From the NCBI GenBank assembly GCA_900321255.1, contig ONVK01000022.1:1-37512 (forward strand): a DNA stretch of 37,512 bases, read 5' to 3'. The stretch comes from an uncultured Lentisphaerota bacterium. GTDB taxonomy: Bacteria > Verrucomicrobiota > Kiritimatiellia > RFP12 > UBA1067. Within the stretch, counting starts at the first letter, position 1. Each line of letters begins with the position of its first letter. Both the position numbers and the translations under genes were made by a program. Below the pieces are notes generated by a model. That model was not told the DNA's origin and did not search any database. It was given only the letters and a program-made list of their open reading frames with translations. Shown here in pieces: positions 26,775-34,766 of the stretch.

Positions 26775-28325
26775 ATGAATAAAGTTGCAGTTGCTGTGGT
26801 GGTGTCGTTTGCGGCGGCATCGCTTTTTGCCGAAATCAAGATGGGCGCTCCGTTTACAGACGGCGCGGTCCTGCAGCGCGGGATGAAGGTGCCAGTGTGG
26901 GGCAAGGTTACGCCCGCGCAGAGCAAGGTCCTGCGCAAAGTCAGGGTCGAGTTCGCGGGACAGGAGAAGACCGCCGTCGTCGGCAAGGGCGGCGAGTGGA
27001 AGGTCGAGCTTGATCCGATGGAGGCGTCGAAGGAAAGCCGCACGATGACCGTGAGCAGGGTTTCGCCGGGCTTCTTCTTCGATTCTGTCGCAGAGTCGGT
27101 CGAGATCAAGGACATCCTCGTCGGCGAGGTGTGGTTCGCGTCAGGACAGAGCAACATGGAGTGTCCGATCTGGGGCGGCGGTACGCGCTACCGCGACATG
27201 AAGGGCGGGCTTATGACGACAATGACGTATCTTCCGAACGTCCGCTACGTGAAGAGTCCGCACAAGTGGTCCGTGGAGCCAGTGGAACTCGCGGCGAAAT
27301 GGTGCAAGTTCACTCCGGAGAGTCTTCAGCTTTTCCACCGCGAGGACGGAAAGCGCGGCACGGAACTTTCCGCGGTCGCGTTCTACTACGCGCGCGAACT
27401 CTATCTCGCGCTCGACGTTCCGATCGGCATACTCGACGCGAGCTGGGGTGGAACGAACATCGACGCGTGGACCCCGAGGAGCGGATACGACGGATGCGAC
27501 GAGTCCATAAAGGCCACGGAGGAGTATCCGGTCAAGGCCGACTGGAAGGCCGAGACTGACAAGAAGGGGCCGATTGGCGGGGCTCACCAGCAGCCGACCG
27601 TCCTCTACAACGGGATGGTTGCCTCCTTTGCGCCGATGGCGATGCGCGGCTTCATCTGGTACCAGGGCTGCCACAACAGCGGCGAGTCGCAGCTTTACTG
27701 CGCGAAGCTTCACGCGCTTTACAACGGCTGGAGCCGCGACTTCGAAAACCCCGACCTCAAGCTCTACCTCGTCCAGCTCGCCCCCTATAACCAGAACTGG
27801 CTCGGCATCTGCATGGCGCAGAACAAGTTCTGCGCGGAGGAGAAGAACGCGGCGCTCGCCGTTACGGCGGACGTCGGCAACTTCGACGACATCCACCCGA
27901 ACGACAAGGAGATTGTCTCGAAGAGGCTCGCCGTCCACGCGCTCAAGCGCGACTACGGCCTTGCGATTCCCGAGGACGACTCGCCCGTCGTGAAGTCAGT
28001 GTCGTTCAAGGACGGCAAGGCGACGCTTGCGTTCGACAACGTGAAGGACTGGTACGTCTACGCGCCGGACTACTCGCGCAATCCAGCGTTCGAGCTTGCG
28101 GGCGCGGACGACAAGTGGCAGCCTGCGAAGGTCGTCAACTACAGGAAGGGCAAGGACAGGGACGGCAAGGAGACCGACACGGACTACATAGACACGCCCG
28201 AGATCGTCCTCTCCAGCGAGGCCGTCCCAGAGCCGGTGAAGGTCCGCTACATGGGCCAGCCCAAGACCTCCGGCACGCTCTACAACGAAGCGTCGCTCCC
28301 GCTCGGCCCCTTCGAAACGAAGTAA
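26775..28325 (+). CDS. Sialate O-acetylesterase (SASA family)
   Basis: 516-residue exported esterase expected to remove O-acetyl groups from sialic acids or other glycans. A signal peptide (about 1-19, ending SLFA) is followed by APFTDGAVLQRGMKVPVWG, the GDSL-like block GQSNMECP with the nucleophile serine, GILDASWGGTNIDAW, IWYQGCHNSG, and the catalytic Asp/His block DDIHPNDKE. ATG 26775 is chosen over 26769 because AAAGGAG lies at a better distance. Consistent with a host-glycan-degrading lifestyle. The C-terminal 100 residues form a beta-rich accessory domain. Confidence 0.9.
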   Translation: MNKVAVAVVVSFAAASLFAEIKMGAPFTDGAVLQRGMKVPVWGKVTPAQSKVLRKVRVEFAGQEKTAVVGKGGEWKVELDPMEASKESRTMTVSRVSPGFFFDSVAESVEIKDILVGEVWFASGQSNMECPIWGGGTRYRDMKGGLMTTMTYLPNVRYVKSPHKWSVEPVELAAKWCKFTPESLQLFHREDGKRGTELSAVAFYYARELYLALDVPIGILDASWGGTNIDAWTPRSGYDGCDESIKATEEYPVKADWKAETDKKGPIGGAHQQPTVLYNGMVASFAPMAMRGFIWYQGCHNSGESQLYCAKLHALYNGWSRDFENPDLKLYLVQLAPYNQNWLGICMAQNKFCAEEKNAALAVTADVGNFDDIHPNDKEIVSKRLAVHALKRDYGLAIPEDDSPVVKSVSFKDGKATLAFDNVKDWYVYAPDYSRNPAFELAGADDKWQPAKVVNYRKGKDRDGKETDTDYIDTPEIVLSSEAVPEPVKVRYMGQPKTSGTLYNEASLPLGPFETK

Positions 28326-28328
28326 TTC

Positions 28329-29186
28329 ATGGAAATCACCTCGCCATCCAACCCGAAGCTCAAGTACGTCGTGAAGCTGCGCAGCTGCTCGACGCGCGAG
28401 GAGTCTGGCGAGATGATCGTCGAGGGCTATCGCGAGTGCCGCCGCGCGCTCGACAGCGGCTACCGCCCGCACGCGATCTTCCACTGCCCTGAGTTATATC
28501 TCAAGAACGAGAACGAGCCGACGCTGGTCGAGGATTGCGCGCGGCTCGGCGCAGAGGTCTACACCTGCTCCAAGACGTGCTTCTCGAAGATCGCCTACAA
28601 GGAGCGTCCCGACGGGCTGCTCATGGTCGGCCCCCACGTCTCCATCAAGCTCGCCGACCTGAAGCTCCCCGAGAACGCGCTCGTGATAGTCACCGAGGCG
28701 ATCGAGAAGCCGGGCAACCTCGGGACGATTCTCCGTTCCGCCGACGCAGCGAAAGTCGCTGCGGTGATAGTGTGCGACAGGACGACCGACATCCACAACC
28801 CGAACGTCGTCCGCGCATCGACGGGAACGATGTTCACCGTGCCGATCGTCGAGGCGACTTCCGACGAGGCGCTTGCGTTCCTCAAGGAGCGCGGCTTCAA
28901 GATCCTCGCCGCGACGCCGCATGCCGAGAAGCTCCATTTCGAAGTCGACTTGACCGGCAATGTCGCGATTGCGCTTGGCGCGGAGCAGTATGGGCTCACG
29001 GCGAAGTGGATGGACGGCGCGGAACTCAGGGTCAGGATTCCGATGCTCGGCCTCGCCGACTCTCTCAACGTCTCCGCGGCGGCGACGATCCTCGTCTACG
29101 AGGCGGTTCGCCAGCGCATCGCCGCCGGCATCGACAAGGTTCCCGAGTTTATTCCCTGGCATGGAGAGGGGAAGCACGATCATTAG
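28329..29186 (+). CDS. TrmH/SpoU-family RNA 2'-O-methyltransferase
   Basis: 285-residue SPOUT-class methyltransferase for rRNA or tRNA ribose. Begins ITSPSNPKLKYVVKLRS, typical of the RlmB/TsnR substrate-binding domain. The SpoU motifs are motif 1 EKPGNLGTILRSADA (N and R conserved), motif 2 ALGAEQYGL, and motif 3 IPMLGLADSLNVSAAATILVYE. Target RNA cannot be assigned. Begins three bases after the esterase stop. Confidence 0.9.
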   Translation: MEITSPSNPKLKYVVKLRSCSTREESGEMIVEGYRECRRALDSGYRPHAIFHCPELYLKNENEPTLVEDCARLGAEVYTCSKTCFSKIAYKERPDGLLMVGPHVSIKLADLKLPENALVIVTEAIEKPGNLGTILRSADAAKVAAVIVCDRTTDIHNPNVVRASTGTMFTVPIVEATSDEALAFLKERGFKILAATPHAEKLHFEVDLTGNVAIALGAEQYGLTAKWMDGAELRVRIPMLGLADSLNVSAAATILVYEAVRQRIAAGIDKVPEFIPWHGEGKHDH

Positions 29187-29188
29187 GA

Positions 29189-29237
29189 GTTTGAAGTTTA
29201 AAGTTTAAAGTTTAAAGTTGGGTGTTGAGAGTTTAGA
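29189..29237. repeat. Heptamer tandem array (GTTTAAA-type)7
   Basis: Seven 7-bp units: GTTTGAA, GTTTAAA three times, GTTGGGT, GTTGAGA, GTTTAGA. Sits between the methyltransferase stop and the VWA gene start at 29241. Unit length equals the other three arrays, and the unit differs by one base from the reverse complement of TTTCAAC. Confidence 0.9.
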
Positions 29238-29240
29238 GTT

Positions 29241-30224
29241 ATGAGATTTGCGAATCCAGCGTTTTTGATCTTCGCTTTGCTCGTTCCGATCGCAGGGCTG
29301 TGGTGGTCGTTCCTGAAGGCGCGGCGGGAGAAGGCGCTCGCGCGGCTTACGCTGAATGTGCCGAAATCCTCGGTCTCCGGGCTTCAGACCGCATGCATCG
29401 TCACAGGGCTTTTCCTCGCGCTCTTCGCCGCGTCGCGGCCGCAGTGGGGCAAGTCGATGGAGAAGACGGTGACGCGCGCGCGCAACGTCGTCATCGCGAT
29501 AGACGTATCGCGCTCGATGCTTGCCGAGGACGTGAGGCCCAACCGCCTCGAGCGCGCCAAGGCCGATGTCGCCGACCTGATCGATTCCCTCGCCGGCGAT
29601 AGATGCGCGCTCGTCGCGTTTCGCCGCACCGGTGTCGTCGTGTGTCCGCTCACGACCGACCACGGGTATCTCAGGAGCGCCCTTGAGCGCATGAGCCCCG
29701 AGTCCGCGCCGCGCGGCGAGACCGACCTCGGCAGCGCCATCCGCGCCGCGCTTGGCGCGCTCGATCCCGCGGCAGACGACCACAACGCGATCATCCTGAT
29801 TTCCGACGGCGGCGATCTCCGCGGCGAGGCGCTCAAGAACGCCGAGGCGGCGAAAAAGCGCGGCATACCGATCTTCACCGTGGGCATAGGCGACCCGAAG
29901 CGCGGCGCGACGATTCCGGCCGAGGACGGGCGCGGCGTTCAGAAGTTCGACGGCAAGCCGGTTACGGTGAAGCTCGAGGAGTCGGCGCTCAAGGCGATAG
30001 CCGAGGCGTCGAGGGGGCTGTACGTTCCGCTCGCGACGGCCGGCACTGCGGAGACGACGCTTGGCGCGATATACCGCCGCCGCCTTCGCCAGATCGCGCT
30101 GATGGAGCAGAACGAGGAGGAGTCTCGGCTTGGCGAGCGCTACCAGATCTTCCTCGTTCCCGGGCTTGTCCTTCTCATCGTCGGCGCCGCGCTTTCCAAG
30201 GGCCGCTTCGCCAAGCGCAAGTGA
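29241..30224 (+). CDS. BatA/BatB-like VWA-domain membrane protein
   Basis: 327-residue protein with an N-terminal membrane segment pair (about 5-22 and 50-66), a von Willebrand factor A domain (about 82-280) and a C-terminal membrane helix (about 303-320). The MIDAS metal site is complete at DVSRSM (D88, S90, S92), with a threonine in GETDLGS and an aspartate in LISDGGD. Members occur in the aerotolerance (Bat) or MoxR operons; no moxR or other bat gene is adjacent, so its partner is unknown. The upstream gap is a heptamer array with no clear ribosome-binding site. Confidence 0.88.
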   Translation: MRFANPAFLIFALLVPIAGLWWSFLKARREKALARLTLNVPKSSVSGLQTACIVTGLFLALFAASRPQWGKSMEKTVTRARNVVIAIDVSRSMLAEDVRPNRLERAKADVADLIDSLAGDRCALVAFRRTGVVVCPLTTDHGYLRSALERMSPESAPRGETDLGSAIRAALGALDPAADDHNAIILISDGGDLRGEALKNAEAAKKRGIPIFTVGIGDPKRGATIPAEDGRGVQKFDGKPVTVKLEESALKAIAEASRGLYVPLATAGTAETTLGAIYRRRLRQIALMEQNEEESRLGERYQIFLVPGLVLLIVGAALSKGRFAKRK

Positions 30225-30229
30225 AAATT

Positions 30230-30238
30230 TGGTATAAT
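30230..30238 (+). promoter_or_regulatory. Extended -10 promoter of the NifU-like/iorB/paaK/luxS unit
   Basis: TGGTATAAT 23 bases before the ATG at 30262, leaving a short leader with GGAGAGG as ribosome-binding site. The four following genes are tightly packed and probably share this promoter. Confidence 0.7.
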
Positions 30239-30261
30239 AGAAGGAAATTTCACGGAGAGGA

Positions 30262-30486
30262 ATGATGGAAGAGAAAATCAAGGCAAAGCTTGACGAGCTG
30301 CGCGTCGGCCTGCAGGCCGACGGCGGTGACCTCGAACTCGTCAAGATCGACGGCAAGGTAGTGTACCTCAAACTCGTCGGGCACTGCGGCAGCTGCCCGT
30401 TCGCCATGATGACCCTCAAGCAGGGCATTGAGGCGGGGCTGCAGGAAATCGACCCCGAAATCACGGTCGAACGCGTCGAGGGCTGA
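30262..30486 (+). CDS. NifU C-terminal-domain protein (Fe-S scaffold)
   Basis: 74-residue stand-alone NifU C-terminal (Nfu) domain. VGLQADGGDLELV and the CxxC motif HCGSCPFAMMTLKQGIE (C42, C45) are diagnostic. Such proteins carry 4Fe-4S clusters to client enzymes; iorB-type oxidoreductase two bases downstream is an obvious possible client complex. The start could also be the adjacent ATG at 30265. Confidence 0.92.
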   Translation: MMEEKIKAKLDELRVGLQADGGDLELVKIDGKVVYLKLVGHCGSCPFAMMTLKQGIEAGLQEIDPEITVERVEG

Positions 30487-30488
30487 CG

Positions 30489-31082
30489 ATGAAGACGGTC
30501 AATGTTTCGCTCGTCGGCGTCGGCGGCCAGGGAATCATCCTCACGGCCGACATTCTCGCAAAGACCGCGGCGCTTGCGGGAATGGACGTCAAGAAGTCCG
30601 AAATCCACGGCATGGCCCAGCGCGGCGGCTCGGTGACGAGCCAGGTTCGCTTCGGCTCGTCCGTCGCCTCGCCGATCATCCAGGAGGGAACGGCCGACAT
30701 CCTCGTCTCGTTCGACAAGGTCGAGGCGCTGAGGAACGCCGGGATCCTCGCGAAGGACGGCACGGCCGTGGTGAACGATCTCTATCTCGTCCCCGTCACC
30801 GTCTCGTCTGGCCAGCAGAAGAGCCCCGACGATCTCGACGGCAAGGTGAAGAAGGCGTTCAAGAAACTCGTCCTCGTCGATGCGATGAAGATCGCGACCG
30901 AGGGCGCTGGCAACGCGCGCACGATGAACATGGTGCTCGCGGGCGCTCTCTCGGCGCTCTGCCCGTTCAAGGAGGAGCTCTGGCTCAAGGCGATGGCGGA
31001 GATGCTCTCCGGCCCGAAGGCCAAGCTGCTCGACGTCAACAAGAAGGCGTTCGCACTCGGCCGCGCCGCAGTGGAGGTTTGA
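30489..31082 (+). CDS. iorB: Indolepyruvate ferredoxin oxidoreductase, beta subunit
   Basis: 197-residue gamma-domain subunit of the 2-oxoacid:ferredoxin oxidoreductase family. SLVGVGGQGIILTADILA and KKSEIHGMAQRGGSVTSQVRFG are typical of IorB. The enzyme oxidatively decarboxylates arylpyruvates to aryl-acetyl-CoA, reducing ferredoxin that could feed Rnf. The large alpha subunit IorA is not in the window. paaK follows one base after the stop; the iorB-paaK pairing supports a role in aromatic amino-acid or arylacetate metabolism. Confidence 0.88.
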   Translation: MKTVNVSLVGVGGQGIILTADILAKTAALAGMDVKKSEIHGMAQRGGSVTSQVRFGSSVASPIIQEGTADILVSFDKVEALRNAGILAKDGTAVVNDLYLVPVTVSSGQQKSPDDLDGKVKKAFKKLVLVDAMKIATEGAGNARTMNMVLAGALSALCPFKEELWLKAMAEMLSGPKAKLLDVNKKAFALGRAAVEV

Positions 31083-31083
31083 C

Positions 31084-32364
31084 ATGTCGATGTGGAACCG
31101 CGAGAAAGAAACGCTGTCGCGCGACGAGTACGCGAAAGTTCAGCTCGAAGGCCTGAAGAAGTCCCTGAACCGCGTGTGGGGCAACGACTTCTACCGCGAG
31201 CGGCTCAAGAAGGGCGGCGTTGCGTCGCCTGAAGACGTCAAGTCGCTCGACGACCTTGCGAAGATGCCGTTCTTCACGAAGGAGGACTTCCGCGAGGCGT
31301 ATCCGCTCAAGATGAACTGCGTCGACAGGAAGGACCTCCTCGAGTTCCACATGTCCTCCGGCTCGACCGGCACGCCTGTCGTCATGGCGTACACGAAGAA
31401 CGACCTTCTCCAGTGGGCCGAATGCATGGCGCGCTGCTACGCGATGGCGGGGCTCGAGAAGGGCGATGCATTCCAGATCATCCCGACGTTCGGCCTCTTC
31501 AACGGCGGCTTCGGCTTCTACCACGGTGCGCGCAAGGCGGGGCTCTTCACGGTTCCCGCGTCTTCCGGCAACACCGAGCGGCAGATCCGCCTCATGAAGG
31601 ACTTCAAGTCGAAGGGCTTCGCGTCCGTCGTCTCGTACGTTCCGCGCCTCATCGAGAAGCTTGACGAGTGCCCGGAGGGCGAACGCGACCTCCCGTACCT
31701 CAAGGTCGGCATCTTCGGCTCGGAGACGTTCTCCGACGAGACGAGGAGGCGCATCGAATCGCGCCTCGGCATCGAGTGCTTCGACATCTACGGCATGACC
31801 GAGACCGGCGGCGTGGGCACGACCGGCCAGGACTGCAAGTGCCACTGCGGACTTCACGTCTTCGAAGACCAGTACATCACCGAGGTCATCGACCCCGTTA
31901 CGGGCGCGCTTGTTCCCGACGGCGAGTATGGCGAGCTCGTCTTCACGTCGCTGACGCGCGAGGCGATGCCGATCATCCGCTACAGGACGCACGACATCAG
32001 CCGCATCGTGAGCCGCGAGAAGTGCGCGTGCGGCAGGACGTCGCTCAGGATCGACCGCATTACTGGCCGCACGGACGACATGCTCATCGTCAAGGGCGTC
32101 AACTTCTATCCGCGCCAGGTCGAGCAGGCGCTCAAGGAGATCCCCGGCGTAGCCGACGAGTTCCAGATCATCCTCGAGGAGCGCCACGGCATGACCGAGG
32201 TCACGATCAACGTCGAGGCCGCCGAAGGCGTGACGGGACACACCGTCGCGAAGCACCTCCGCGAGCGCCTCGGCTTTCTCCCGAAGGGCGACGTGTTCCC
32301 GATCGGCTCTCTCCCGCGCACGGAGGGCAAGGCAAAGCGAGTCATCAAGAAGGTAGTCGAATGA
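31084..32364 (+). CDS. paaK: Phenylacetate-CoA ligase family protein
   Basis: 426-residue adenylate-forming enzyme activating phenylacetate or related aryl acids to CoA thioesters. Landmarks: SSGSTGTPVVMAYT (phosphate loop), YGMTETGG (adenine binding), YRTHDISRI and GRTDDMLIVKGVNFYP, with the C-terminal EGKAKRVIKKV. A CKCHCG / KCACG cysteine set resembles the metal-binding region seen in PaaK relatives. Together with iorB it may convert arylpyruvates and aryl acids to CoA esters, or run in reverse. Overlaps luxS by ATGA. Confidence 0.9.
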   Translation: MSMWNREKETLSRDEYAKVQLEGLKKSLNRVWGNDFYRERLKKGGVASPEDVKSLDDLAKMPFFTKEDFREAYPLKMNCVDRKDLLEFHMSSGSTGTPVVMAYTKNDLLQWAECMARCYAMAGLEKGDAFQIIPTFGLFNGGFGFYHGARKAGLFTVPASSGNTERQIRLMKDFKSKGFASVVSYVPRLIEKLDECPEGERDLPYLKVGIFGSETFSDETRRRIESRLGIECFDIYGMTETGGVGTTGQDCKCHCGLHVFEDQYITEVIDPVTGALVPDGEYGELVFTSLTREAMPIIRYRTHDISRIVSREKCACGRTSLRIDRITGRTDDMLIVKGVNFYPRQVEQALKEIPGVADEFQIILEERHGMTEVTINVEAAEGVTGHTVAKHLRERLGFLPKGDVFPIGSLPRTEGKAKRVIKKVVE

Positions 32365-32873
32365 ATCTCATCGCGTCATTTCAGGTCGACCACACGAAGA
32401 TCGTCCCGGGAATCTACGAATCCCGCGTGGACGAGATCGGCGGCGACTATGCGACGACGTTCGACATAAGGATGAAGGTCCCGAACAGGGAGCCCGCGAT
32501 CCATCCGAACGCGATGCACACGATCGAGCACGTGGTCGCGACCTTCCTGAGAAGCGACGCGGAGTGGAAGGACAGGATCGTCTACTGGGGGCCGATGGGG
32601 TGCCTGACGGGGTGCTACCTGATCGTCAAGGGGCGGCCTAAGCCGCAGGAGATCCAGCCGCTTCTCCTGCGCGCGTTCGAGCACCTGGCGGGCTACGAGG
32701 GCGAAGTGCCCGGCGCGACGCCGGTGAACTGCGGCAACTACCTTCTGCACGACCTTCCGATGGCTAAGTGGGAGGCGGCGCGGTATGCGGAGATTTTGAA
32801 GACGAGCGCCCGCTATGAGTACGAGATGACGAAGCGCATCGAGACGGCGGGCGGCGTTTTCTACGATTCATGA
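32361..32873 (+). CDS. luxS: S-ribosylhomocysteine lyase LuxS
   Basis: 170-residue metalloenzyme cleaving S-ribosylhomocysteine to homocysteine and the autoinducer-2 precursor. The metal ligands H53 and H57 with catalytic E56 lie in HTIEH, the active-site cysteine C81 in GPMGCLTG, and the third ligand C124 in NCGNYLLHDL. The usual arginine after C81 is leucine here. The start overlaps the paaK stop (ATGA), tying it to the aromatic-acid unit. Pfs/MTAN, its usual partner, is not in the window. Confidence 0.95.
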   Translation: MNLIASFQVDHTKIVPGIYESRVDEIGGDYATTFDIRMKVPNREPAIHPNAMHTIEHVVATFLRSDAEWKDRIVYWGPMGCLTGCYLIVKGRPKPQEIQPLLLRAFEHLAGYEGEVPGATPVNCGNYLLHDLPMAKWEAARYAEILKTSARYEYEMTKRIETAGGVFYDS

Positions 32874-32879
32874 TTTTCC

Positions 32880-32956
32880 GGACGATTAGCTCAGTTGGTT
32901 AGAGCAGGACCTTTACACGGTCAAGGTCGGGGGTTCGAGTCCCTCATCGCCCACCA
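32880..32956 (+). tRNA. tRNA-Val(UAC)
   Basis: 77-base cloverleaf with encoded CCA at 32954-32956. D arm GCTC...GAGC, anticodon loop TTTACAC (anticodon TAC), T loop TTCGAGT. Two mismatches are visible: A3 opposite C70 in the acceptor (GGACGAT versus ATCGCCC) and G27 opposite A43 at the top of the anticodon stem. It starts seven bases after the luxS stop, so it may be processed from the same transcript. Confidence 0.85.
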
Positions 32957-32974
32957 CTTTTCCACGGAGGATCA

Positions 32975-34312
32975 ATGGACATAGAGCGGGAGTTTGCGGA
33001 GCTGGCGAAGGTCAAGCCGCTTGAGATAAAGACGAGCCGCGAGCTGACCGTCGCCGTGATGGGCGCTGGTTCGCGCGGCAACGAGTATCCCGCCTACGGA
33101 AAGCTGTTCCCCGGCACGATGAGGGTTGTCGCGGTTGCGGACATCGACGCTTCGCGCCGCAACGCGATGGGCGAGAGCTGGGGCATACCGCGGGAGCGTC
33201 GGTTCGGCGACTACCGCGAGATGCTTGAGGCGGGGCGGAACGGGAAGCTTGCGGACATCATGCTGATCTCCCTCCCCGACGACCTGCACTACGAGCCGGC
33301 GATGGAGGCGATGCGCCAGGGCTACGACGTGCTGCTCGAAAAGCCGATGGCGCAGACAGAGCGCGAATGCCTCGACCTGCTCGCGCGCCAGCGGGAGACC
33401 GGCGTCATGGTCGCGGTCGGGCACGTGCTGCGCTACTCGCCCTACTTCTGCGCGCTCAAGAAGGCGCTGGACGCAGGGCTCGTGGGCGAAGTCGTCAGCA
33501 TACAGCACCAGGAGCCGGTCATGTACGCGCACATGGCGCACTCCTTCGTGCGCGGCAACTGGCACGACGGCAAGGCCACGACTCCGATGATCGTCGCCAA
33601 GTGCTGCCACGACATGGACATACTCAAGTGGCTCGTCGGGAGGCGCTGCGTGCGCGTGAACGCGGAGGGCGGGATTGCGCTTTTCCGCGCGGACAAGGCG
33701 CCCGCCGGCGCGGCGATGCGCTGCACGGACGGTTGCCCGCACGAGAGGACATGCCCCTATTCCGCGATAGACATATACGACAGGAAGCGCTTCTTTCTCT
33801 ATGTTTTCGACTTGAACAAGAACTGTCCTTCTGAGGCGATTCTCGAGAAGCTGCGCACGACCGACTACGGGCGCTGCGTCTACCACATGGACAACGACCA
33901 GCCCGACCACATCGTGGCGACGCTACTCTTCGAGGGCGGGGTGACGGCCAGCTTCACCATGGACGCGTTCACGCCGTGGGGCGGGCGACGCACGCGCGTA
34001 ATGGGCACGATGGGGTACATAGAGGGCGACGGCAAGACGTTTGCCCTGCACCGCTTCGACACCGGCAAGTCGTACCCGTGGTCGTTTACTCCGCCGGAAG
34101 GTGGGCGGTACAGGGAGAGCGGCCACGCAGGCGGCGACCTTGCGCTCATACGCGACTTCCTTCAGGCCGTGGACACGCGCGACTTCTCTCTTCTCTCGTC
34201 CAGCCTCGAGGCCAGCGTCGAAAGCCACATAATGGGCTTCGCCTGCGAAAAGAGCCGAAAAAGCGGGGTTTCGTGGGGTCTGTCCCCGGCGGAGTCCAGC
34301 CCATCACCCTGA
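32975..34312 (+). CDS. Gfo/Idh/MocA family oxidoreductase
   Basis: 445-residue NAD(P)-dependent sugar oxidoreductase family member. Rossmann motif VAVMGAGSRGNEY (about 26-38), the family lysine in LEKPMAQTERECLDLL, GHVLRYSP, and the active-site-type HDMDILKWLVG. An inserted cysteine cluster (CTDGCPHERTCPYSA) suggests a structural metal. Substrate unknown. The last ~16 residues (VSWGLSPAESSPSP) are read from a repeat shared with 35471, so the native end was probably near FACEKSRKSG. Good Shine-Dalgarno ACGGAGG. Confidence 0.9.
   Translation: MDIEREFAELAKVKPLEIKTSRELTVAVMGAGSRGNEYPAYGKLFPGTMRVVAVADIDASRRNAMGESWGIPRERRFGDYREMLEAGRNGKLADIMLISLPDDLHYEPAMEAMRQGYDVLLEKPMAQTERECLDLLARQRETGVMVAVGHVLRYSPYFCALKKALDAGLVGEVVSIQHQEPVMYAHMAHSFVRGNWHDGKATTPMIVAKCCHDMDILKWLVGRRCVRVNAEGGIALFRADKAPAGAAMRCTDGCPHERTCPYSAIDIYDRKRFFLYVFDLNKNCPSEAILEKLRTTDYGRCVYHMDNDQPDHIVATLLFEGGVTASFTMDAFTPWGGRRTRVMGTMGYIEGDGKTFALHRFDTGKSYPWSFTPPEGGRYRESGHAGGDLALIRDFLQAVDTRDFSLLSSSLEASVESHIMGFACEKSRKSGVSWGLSPAESSPSP
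34266..34300. repeat. GGGGTCTGTCCCC repeat, copy 1
   Basis: Hairpin-forming GGGG-TCTGT-CCCC within a longer match (GTTTCGTGGGGTCTGTCCCC) to 35469-35490. It overlaps the 3' end of the oxidoreductase gene and changes its C-terminus. Confidence 0.7.
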
Positions 34313-34550
34313 CGTAGGGCGCTACGCGCGGCCACGAACGCCGGCCGCGTCGAGGCGGGTTGCTGCGCAACCTTGATGCGCGGCGTCGCCCTGGAGCTTG
34401 AGCATGCGTCTCGCCCCGTGCGCCGCAGCGCATCGCGACTTTTGTCGCCGCCTCTCGCGCCGGACACGAAAGCTCGCCTACGCGAGACACGAAAGGACAC
34501 GAAAAGAGCAGCGCCAATACTACTTGCGCGGAAAGGGATCGGTGGAGCTC
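34313..34550. other. Gap before the accessory-gene array
   Basis: No gene seen. It contains a perfect hairpin GGTTGC-TGC-GCAACC (34358-34372) and scattered ACACGAAAG words like those in the 25.1-25.7 kb gap. It marks the switch from the high-GC chromosome to the lower-GC accessory array. Confidence 0.5.
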
Positions 34551-34621
34551 GGGAGGGGGTGTCGCGGTGCGGGAGAAGGAGGGTCGCCGCCAGATTCCCG
34601 CTCTTAGTTTCTCGATTTCTG
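34551..34621. repeat. Module-separating repeat, copy 1
   Basis: G-rich repeat with core GTGCGGGAGAAGGAGGGTCG followed by a short complement TCCCGC. The 51 bases from GGGGGT to GCTCTT differ at three positions from copy 2 (35350); a third, more diverged copy is at 36262. Precedes the hipB-like module. Confidence 0.85.
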
Positions 34622-34644
34622 CCCCCCCTGGCGATAATTCCCGT

Positions 34645-34753
34645 TCGGTAAATTTCTATTATGGTCACGCCCAGACGATCGCAAAATATCCCTATCGGTA
34701 AATATACCCTTGAAATCAGAGGTGAAACTTTGGTAAAATACCGCTCGGTAAAT
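34645..34753 (+). promoter_or_regulatory. Three TCGGTAAAT operators plus promoter of hipB-like gene
   Basis: TCGGTAAAT occurs at 34645-34653, 34695-34703 and 34745-34753, exactly 50 bases apart, each preceded by a C-rich CCCG/CCCT/CCGC word forming an imperfect inverted repeat. A TGGTAAAAT -10-like element lies at 34731-34739, just upstream of the third site. Arrangement fits cooperative autorepression by the downstream XRE antitoxin, as in hipBA systems. The evenly spaced copies are seen; binding is inferred. Confidence 0.65.
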
Positions 34754-34766
34754 TAAGGAGGGGTTT

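Noticed and set aside
18104-29237. CRISPR array from repeated short words
   Set aside because: The units are contiguous 7-mers without spacers, and no cas gene is present.
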